Virus record (IMG/VR): IMGVR_UViG_3300014838_000006
Coordinates: 1 to 41,044 of that record
DNA: 41,044 bases
Reading direction: 5' to 3' (one strand)
Source: a virus
In this document: in pieces, positions 36,352 to 41,044 of the stretch
Position numbering within the stretch: the stretch's first letter is position 1
Layout: every line of letters begins with the position of its first letter
The notes under the pieces: generated by a model
Database searches by the model: none
What the model saw: the letters and a program-made list of their open reading frames with translations, nothing else
What the model was told of the DNA's origin: nothing
Program-made: the position numbers and the translations under genes

Positions 36352-37668
36352 TTACCCAACTCTTGTAGCAGAAATTCTTCCAGCTGCTGTCGTGGTTCCT
36401 AACGCGAACACAGCTTGTCCTACTAAATAATATGTAGTTGATGCGGTTAATACCACCCGATACGAAGGGACACTTGCAGATAATAGAGTAGATAATGACG
36501 TTTCCATTTGAATAGAACTGTCGCCGTCTACTGTCCCTGTGAAAGAAGCACTGTTAGCACTTATTGCCAGTCTAATTTCCGAAAGATTCGCGCCCGTGTT
36601 GGTGAGCTGGCCTATGCCTGAAATATCCCACACCCCTGCCGTCAGAGATATAGAAGTTATATTTGTGGCAATTCCGACACTGACACTGACAGCACTCGCT
36701 GCTGATCGTATTTGTTCTCCTAGATATCCAGCAGAGGGTTCTTGATTGAGACCACCCTGTATCGTTCCTCCGGACAAGGTCATTCCACTGTTTATGGTAA
36801 GTGTGCCCCCTGGACAAGAAAGAATGCCATAATCTAGGATTCCTGTTCCGTCTATAACGGGGACGTTCGTGGAATACATCGTGGTGTCATAGCAAACGGC
36901 TATAGAACCGCTTCCCACTGATAAAGACGCTGATGCTCCTCCATTCAATAAACAAGAAGTAATTACTGGGGCTCCTCCAGTGGTCGAAGATAGTGGGACA
37001 ATATCAATAGATGATGTGTCTATCTCGGAGAAATTTGTATTCAACACGCCCGAGCCACTTACGGTGAATGCCACGTTTGAAGTACAGTAGTTGATATTCA
37101 CAGTCCCCGCAGTATTGATACCTGGAGAGCCTAGACCATCAGTATTCATTATAGTGCAGTTTGTGAAATTGATGGTTCCTGGACAACTAGAGGAATAGAA
37201 CGGCTGGTCAATTCCTGGGGTAAGTGAACCATCGAATGTACAATTTATAAAATTCGCCTGACTACCTGAGTCTGGATTTGTGAAAGACATTCCTCGTGAG
37301 CTTCCAACGATTATGTAGCAATCCACGAAATTCAAGAACATTTGAGAGGACCCGTCGAATAGAATTCCTGGAGATGTTCCTGGCTGGATTTGGATTCCGC
37401 TCAATGTGACACTGGCCGATCCACCATATTCTATCTGTCCCTGGATCACAACATTTGGGGTATAAGCATCGCATGTGAATGCGGTTAAATTTACCCCGTC
37501 TTCCATACTCAGATCTTCAGAATATGTTCCTGGAAGAATGAAAATCGTATTTCCAGAAACAGCATCATTTAGAGCCGCTGTAATCGATGTATGCGTCCCT
37601 AGAGTGGGATCTTGTGAAACGATGAAAGTCGCACATCCGAATGTATTTGTACTTAGTTGCTGCCCCAT
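36352..37668 (-). CDS. Tail spike/fibre with beta-helix domain
   Basis: A 438-residue protein. Residues 20-240 show a pectate-lyase-like beta-helix repeat with regular phrases such as NVVIQGQIEYGGSASVTLSGIQI and NFINCTFDGS, NFTNCTIMN. The C-terminal third (NQEPSAGYLGEQIRSAASAV...ISATRVG) is a compact domain typical of receptor-binding tips. It is the last of the fibre genes in transcription order. Binding to host surface polysaccharide is inferred; no catalytic Asp/Glu pair could be assigned. Confidence 0.65.
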   Translation of the reverse strand: MGQQLSTNTFGCATFIVSQDPTLGTHTSITAALNDAVSGNTIFILPGTYSEDLSMEDGVNLTAFTCDAYTPNVVIQGQIEYGGSASVTLSGIQIQPGTSPGILFDGSSQMFLNFVDCYIIVGSSRGMSFTNPDSGSQANFINCTFDGSLTPGIDQPFYSSSCPGTINFTNCTIMNTDGLGSPGINTAGTVNINYCTSNVAFTVSGSGVLNTNFSEIDTSSIDIVPLSSTTGGAPVITSCLLNGGASASLSVGSGSIAVCYDTTMYSTNVPVIDGTGILDYGILSCPGGTLTINSGMTLSGGTIQGGLNQEPSAGYLGEQIRSAASAVSVSVGIATNITSISLTAGVWDISGIGQLTNTGANLSEIRLAISANSASFTGTVDGDSSIQMETSLSTLLSASVPSYRVVLTASTTYYLVGQAVFALGTTTAAGRISATRVG

Positions 37669-37674
37669 GTTTGA

Positions 37675-38943
37675 TTATCCTATGTATTCGGTTATTATTA
37701 CTACTCCAGGAGCTCCCTCACCACCAAGGTTCAAAGGCTGACTAGTGGAGTTGGCAGCTCCTCCCCCTCCTGATCCATAACCTACAGCCGCGTGTCCCAC
37801 AGTATTCACGGAAGCATTTCCTCCAGCTCCCAGCAGACTGTTAGCTCCTATTCCGGCGATAGCTGCGAAGTTAGTTCCACAAATCGCCCAGTTACCTGGA
37901 GCTCCCGGCACTCTGTAAGATCCTCCAGTGCCTCCGGAGCCTCCTATGGGGCCGAACACCTCAGCGTTTATCGCGCTCGCTATTCCACTGCCGCCACCTC
38001 CGCCTCCCAGCGCGGAAATCAATGCACCCACACTGGTATTACCTCCTGCCGAGTCACTAGCTCCCGCTAGTCCCACAGATACAGCTTGAGAGGGCCCGAT
38101 TTCAGAGGCAGTGAATATGCCTACAGCATACTCTCCCGCAGCCCCTCCAGTCCCACAGGAATATTGTGCTCCGGTAGTTGCTGGAGCGCTTCCGCCTCCT
38201 CCCCCTCCGGCTATACATGCAATTTCGCAGTACAACATTCCGGAAGTCGGTGTATATGTCCCTGATGTAATGAAAGTTTGAATATTTATCGAGGAAATTA
38301 ATCCAGATCCCACAATTGTCAGCGTATTTCCCGTCGCCGAAGTTGTGATGGCTCCTGTTCCTACAACATTCAAAGCATTGGAGAAAGGTACTGCAGTTCC
38401 TGCGTTGGAAATGAACGCGGTGGGTACAGATCCTGTCGTCTCGACAATCAGGGTGTTTCCAGAAGCGGTTGTTGTAACGCCAGAGGCTCCAAAGACATTC
38501 AAAACTCCAGAAGCTGGTGTGGCCGTACCCGTGTTAGCCGTGTAGGTCGTTTCCGCCTCTCCCAAAGACGATATGGTCAAGGTATTCGTAGATGGATTAC
38601 CATCCACGGAAATCGTCGTTCCATCTCCCACGATGTTGACGTTATTCGTGGTGGGGGCTGGTCCCACTGGTCCACCCGTATTTCCTGTGACTTCCGCTAT
38701 ATATTTCATGAGACCTCCAATTTCTATCCAATCCGATGTAACCGATCCTCCTATAGAAGAAAAGTTTTTCAGCACCCACAAAGTATTATCGACTGTGTTC
38801 AGCCATTTCTGTTGAACGGAATAATTGACATCATTCGTAGTGGGGTCTCTGTCCATGAAAATATCAACAAAAGCGGTAGTTGAAGTACCGCTTATTGATC
38901 TTCCATAGAGAGAATTTACAACAGTGGTGTTGTTAATAGTCAT
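37675..38943 (-). CDS. Tail fibre with Gly-rich tip
   Basis: A 422-residue protein. The N-terminal 130 residues are a virion-attachment part. The middle has repeated units: TGTATPASGVLNVFGASGVTTTASGNTLIVETTG and NAGTAVPFSNALNVVGTGAITTSATGNTLTIVGSG. The tip starts QTFITSGTYTPTSGMLYCEIACIAGGGGGGSAP, a known phage-fibre opening, followed by poly-Gly loops as in T-even adhesins. These loops usually form the variable receptor-contact surface. Ends within 1 base of the next gene. Confidence 0.65.
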   Translation of the reverse strand: MTINNTTVVNSLYGRSISGTSTTAFVDIFMDRDPTTNDVNYSVQQKWLNTVDNTLWVLKNFSSIGGSVTSDWIEIGGLMKYIAEVTGNTGGPVGPAPTTNNVNIVGDGTTISVDGNPSTNTLTISSLGEAETTYTANTGTATPASGVLNVFGASGVTTTASGNTLIVETTGSVPTAFISNAGTAVPFSNALNVVGTGAITTSATGNTLTIVGSGLISSINIQTFITSGTYTPTSGMLYCEIACIAGGGGGGSAPATTGAQYSCGTGGAAGEYAVGIFTASEIGPSQAVSVGLAGASDSAGGNTSVGALISALGGGGGGSGIASAINAEVFGPIGGSGGTGGSYRVPGAPGNWAICGTNFAAIAGIGANSLLGAGGNASVNTVGHAAVGYGSGGGGAANSTSQPLNLGGEGAPGVVIITEYIG

Positions 38944-39536
38944 TAAACGACCGTTATGTTTCCAACTGAATCTAAAACCAAAAAGGTTGTATTAGCCACA
39001 ACACAAAGCAGATCAACACAATCATATTGATTAGTAGATGCTAGAGAACCTCCTGCACCGGTTGTTGTCGTCGATTTTCCAAAATGAATCGATTGTCCCG
39101 AGTTTTGAGCGATCAACCATCCACCAGAGCCAAATCCCGCTACTTTGATTACAGAGAACTGAGGGGCTGTAGTAGGCAGAGTAATCGTCACTAGAGCTGC
39201 GTTATCAGCTAGATATCCGTTATTTGGCGCTCCTGCTGCTGCTGTACCAGTAACATCGTTCCAAGTAAGACCACCACCTGTCGAGTTGATGGTAATCGAT
39301 CCTGCTCCGTTTGTGATGCTAACACCGGTGCCTGCTGTTAATGTGGCAGCTACCGGAGCTGCTCCCGTAGATCCAACTGCTAATTGGCCATTGGTCAAAG
39401 TTAAAGAATTGAGCGCATTGCTCACACCGCCATAAATGATCGCATTATTAGTTACTGTATCTGCTGAGAAAGTCCCGGCTCCGTCGTATTTGACAATACC
39501 GGCAGCTGAGATGTTGATGCTGTTATTTGTTGTCAT
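38943..39536 (-). CDS. Tail-fibre-family protein
   Basis: A 197-residue Thr/Gly/Asn-rich beta protein. It shares a C-terminal module with its neighbour at 39554-40060: (S/N)SGQSIHFGKSTTTTGAGGSLASTNQYDC... against AGQSIRFGNLSTTIGVGGSISSTQQGDT. Thus the two arose by duplication. Probably short fibres or fibre chaperone-like segments attached to a common base. Confidence 0.6.
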   Translation of the reverse strand: MTTNNSINISAAGIVKYDGAGTFSADTVTNNAIIYGGVSNALNSLTLTNGQLAVGSTGAAPVAATLTAGTGVSITNGAGSITINSTGGGLTWNDVTGTAAAGAPNNGYLADNAALVTITLPTTAPQFSVIKVAGFGSGGWLIAQNSGQSIHFGKSTTTTGAGGSLASTNQYDCVDLLCVVANTTFLVLDSVGNITVV

Positions 39537-39553
39537 TTTTCGTTCCTAATTGA

Positions 39554-40060
39554 TTAAACTATTGTTGGGTTACCCATGGAGCTAAGGACGTTCCATTTTA
39601 AATTTGCTGTTTGGCATACCATGCGGAATGTATCCCCCTGTTGTGTTGAAGAAATACTTCCCCCCACTCCTATCGTGGTGGATAAATTCCCGAACCGGAT
39701 AGATTGGCCTGCACCTTGGGTAATCGAAAAACTGGTCGATCCGTCTAGGGTAACTTCAATAATGTCTCCCAAAGCAGATACGGCAGGCAAAGACAACGAC
39801 AATGCTGCGCCACCAACACAAATGTAGCCTTGGTTACTGACAAGAGGTTGAGATGTTGCGATCAGATTCCATGCAGTCTCTCCAGAACCAGAAATAGTCA
39901 AAGTATTGGTTCCAGCGTTTCCTGTTACAGTAATGCCTCCAGAGCCAACTAGCATAATGGTATTTGAAACATTTGGAGGTACTGGACCGCCCGTATTGCC
40001 TTCTAGAAAGTCTACTACCCCCGAGGCTCCGCTCATACTGTTAACGCCAGACTGACTCAT
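39554..40060 (-). CDS. Tail-fibre-family protein, paralogue
   Basis: A 168-residue protein with the same C-terminal module as 38943-39536, preceded by a unit VPPNVSNTIMLVGSGGITVTGNAGTNTLTISGSG, also present in the longer fibre gene. Gene order and shared modules indicate tandem duplication and divergence. A separate function within the fibre complex cannot be deduced. Confidence 0.6.
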   Translation of the reverse strand: MSQSGVNSMSGASGVVDFLEGNTGGPVPPNVSNTIMLVGSGGITVTGNAGTNTLTISGSGETAWNLIATSQPLVSNQGYICVGGAALSLSLPAVSALGDIIEVTLDGSTSFSITQGAGQSIRFGNLSTTIGVGGSISSTQQGDTFRMVCQTANLKWNVLSSMGNPTIV

Positions 40061-40063
40061 GTT

Positions 40064-40393
40064 TTACTTCCCAAAGTAGTTGCTGATATAAAAGTTTCCC
40101 GTACCTACGGTTCCGAGAACATAAAACTGTGTGCCCTGCTGGATCTCAAAAGAGATCGCATTCTCTTTATTGGATGATACGTCAATTAGGAGGAATGATC
40201 CGGCCGGAAGGAAATCATGACCATTCACCCCATCCCAAGAGATCACAACAGTAGAAGTAGTATTATTTTGAAACTTCACAATCCTTGCTGATTGTGCCAA
40301 TGGGCCACCCACTGGCTGGTAAGCTCCCGTGAAGGTCGTCGCACTTATGATCCTTAAAACATCCGGATATACTACTGTTGAAAGGGGTCCCAT
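40064..40393 (-). CDS. Small conserved virion protein
   Basis: A 109-residue protein (DVLRIISATTFTGAYQPVGGPLAQSARIVKFQNNTTSTVVISWDGVNGHDFLPAGSFLLIDVSSNK). This beta-sandwich pattern recurs as a small phage structural protein next to fibres. Ends three bases before the next fibre gene. Function unknown; possibly a fibre-joining or decoration protein. Confidence 0.6.
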   Translation of the reverse strand: MGPLSTVVYPDVLRIISATTFTGAYQPVGGPLAQSARIVKFQNNTTSTVVISWDGVNGHDFLPAGSFLLIDVSSNKENAISFEIQQGTQFYVLGTVGTGNFYISNYFGK

Positions 40394-40413
40394 TTTTTAC
40401 CTATAGTGTATAA

Positions 40414-41044
40414 TTACGTTCGTGCTATTACGGACCAACGAAGGCTGTTGAAAATCATGAAGCAAGTACCAAAGTTTGTTGTGATCGCAGTCGTTGCTGC
40501 CGGAGCTACTCCCGATGAATCGATCAGCTTTCCATTACCGTTGATGGTAATGTTGTTGGTCGCAGCCGCTCCACCCACGTCGCAGATCGTTAGAACTTGA
40601 CCGATGATCGGAGCCAGGGGAAGGTTAATAGTGGAAGCGCCTGACAAGCTGTTAATGCTCACATAAAAGTCAGAGGCAAGTACGGTGTATCCACTGGCTA
40701 CCAAAGCCACATCGACATTAAGACCTACTGACATTGTCATTGAGGTTGGAGTGACCTGAATTGCAGGACCTGAAATGTTAACGGTAGAAGCTCCACTTCC
40801 AATGGTGGCGATCGCTCCATCGGTTGTGAAATTTCCTGTGACGAGTGCGGTTCCATCAACGGTTAGGGCACTAGTGACGACGGCATTCGTCATAGTTGTA
40901 GTACCAGTAACCCCCAGAGTACCACCTATCGTTGCATTCCCGGACACACCGAGATCGGCGATGTCGAATGGATCTGTAACCGAAATCGTCAATGTACTTC
41001 CGGAAGCAGCAGTTGTGAGCTGCGTTGCTGCACCCACTATGGAA
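40414..41044 (-). CDS. Tail-fibre-like protein, 3' part
   Basis: The 3' part of the gene that starts at 416. In circular coordinates it continues through the base pair 1/40921 and ends at 40414 (the 40922-41044 stretch is the repeat). It contains DPFDIADLGVSGNATIGGTLGVTGTTTMTNAVVTSALTVDGTALV, a repeated trimeric-fibre pattern, and a tip module NLPLAPIIGQVLTICDVGGAAATNNITINGNGKLIDSSG. The tip ends in WSVIART, much like the ends of the paralogous fibres. Confidence 0.75.
   Translation of the reverse strand, partial: SIVGAATQLTTAASGSTLTISVTDPFDIADLGVSGNATIGGTLGVTGTTTMTNAVVTSALTVDGTALVTGNFTTDGAIATIGSGASTVNISGPAIQVTPTSMTMSVGLNVDVALVASGYTVLASDFYVSINSLSGASTINLPLAPIIGQVLTICDVGGAAATNNITINGNGKLIDSSGVAPAATTAITTNFGTCFMIFNSLRWSVIART
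40922..41044. repeat. Right copy of terminal direct repeat
   Basis: Identical to 1-123. See the left copy; together they show that the sequence is closed as a circle of 40,921 bp. Confidence 0.95.

Noticed and set aside
1-41044. CRISPR array, rRNA, insertion sequence, integrase and attachment site
   Set aside because: No spaced direct repeats of the right size, no rRNA-like sequence, no transposase with DDE residues, and no tyrosine or serine recombinase pattern. The IS30-type protein has only the HTH.

Overview
The window is a complete, circularly closed genome of a tailed, probably podovirus-like bacteriophage. Its last 123 bases (40922-41044) repeat its first 123 bases exactly, so the unit length is 40,921 bp, and one tail-fibre gene runs across the artificial ends. 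Evidence for a phage: a large terminase, a small terminase, a P22-type portal, a scaffold-like protein, an HK97-fold type capsid protein (N4-gp56-like by pattern), head-tail adaptor and tail-tube-like proteins, and a run of tail-fibre genes. I cannot name the host. The genome is AT-rich, uses Shine-Dalgarno sites and sigma70-like promoters throughout, and has no DNA or RNA polymerase of its own.

Layout. Late (virion) genes lie almost all on the minus strand: tail fibres (416 backwards through the ends to 36352), putative internal virion proteins (1176-4042), tail and adaptor genes (4560-11225), a post-capsid structural protein (11361-12479), the major capsid gene (12493-15320), scaffold (17250-17930), portal (21047-23182) and terminases (26032-28374). 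Early or accessory genes are on the plus strand: a membrane micro-operon (548-1175); a cassette between capsid and scaffold with its own promoter, an IS30-type HTH protein, a ParB-like nuclease-domain protein and a tRNA-Met (15452-17239); a cytosine methyltransferase cassette (18023-19568); small early genes (28504-29374); a recombination pair of SSB-like protein and YqaJ exonuclease (31958-33924); and a lambda-O-like replication initiator with repeats inside the gene (34449-35363). A minus-strand block (29361-31812) holds small basic proteins, a RusA-like resolvase and an XRE-type regulator. Two homing-type endonucleases (LAGLIDADG in the capsid gene, HNH at 24137-24799) each have a strong promoter of their own.

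The most remarkable part is the capsid gene. It is in five pieces separated by four intervening sequences. Three are small group I introns: they share R and S core boxes, and I could place their splice sites from perfect P1 pairings plus P10 pairings that restore the reading frame. The fourth carries the LAGLIDADG gene but no visible group I core; instead a 14-nt guide near its 3' end is complementary to both exon ends at once. Two of the group I introns also encode 57-residue proteins that are related to each other, with their C-termini read from the catalytic core. The pattern of synonymous changes says these proteins are under selection. Exon 2 carries a one-nucleotide frame problem.

Other unusual points: a portal gene that apparently starts at CTG; a methyltransferase gene with a second 305-codon frame open along it; a 305-bp gene-free stretch folding into consecutive perfect stems; a closed inverted-repeat element between the terminase genes; and no recognisable endolysin. 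The likely life plan is host-dependent replication from an origin inside the initiator gene, YqaJ/SSB recombination with RusA resolution, and headful or site-specific packaging into a short-tailed virion with a multi-gene fibre apparatus.
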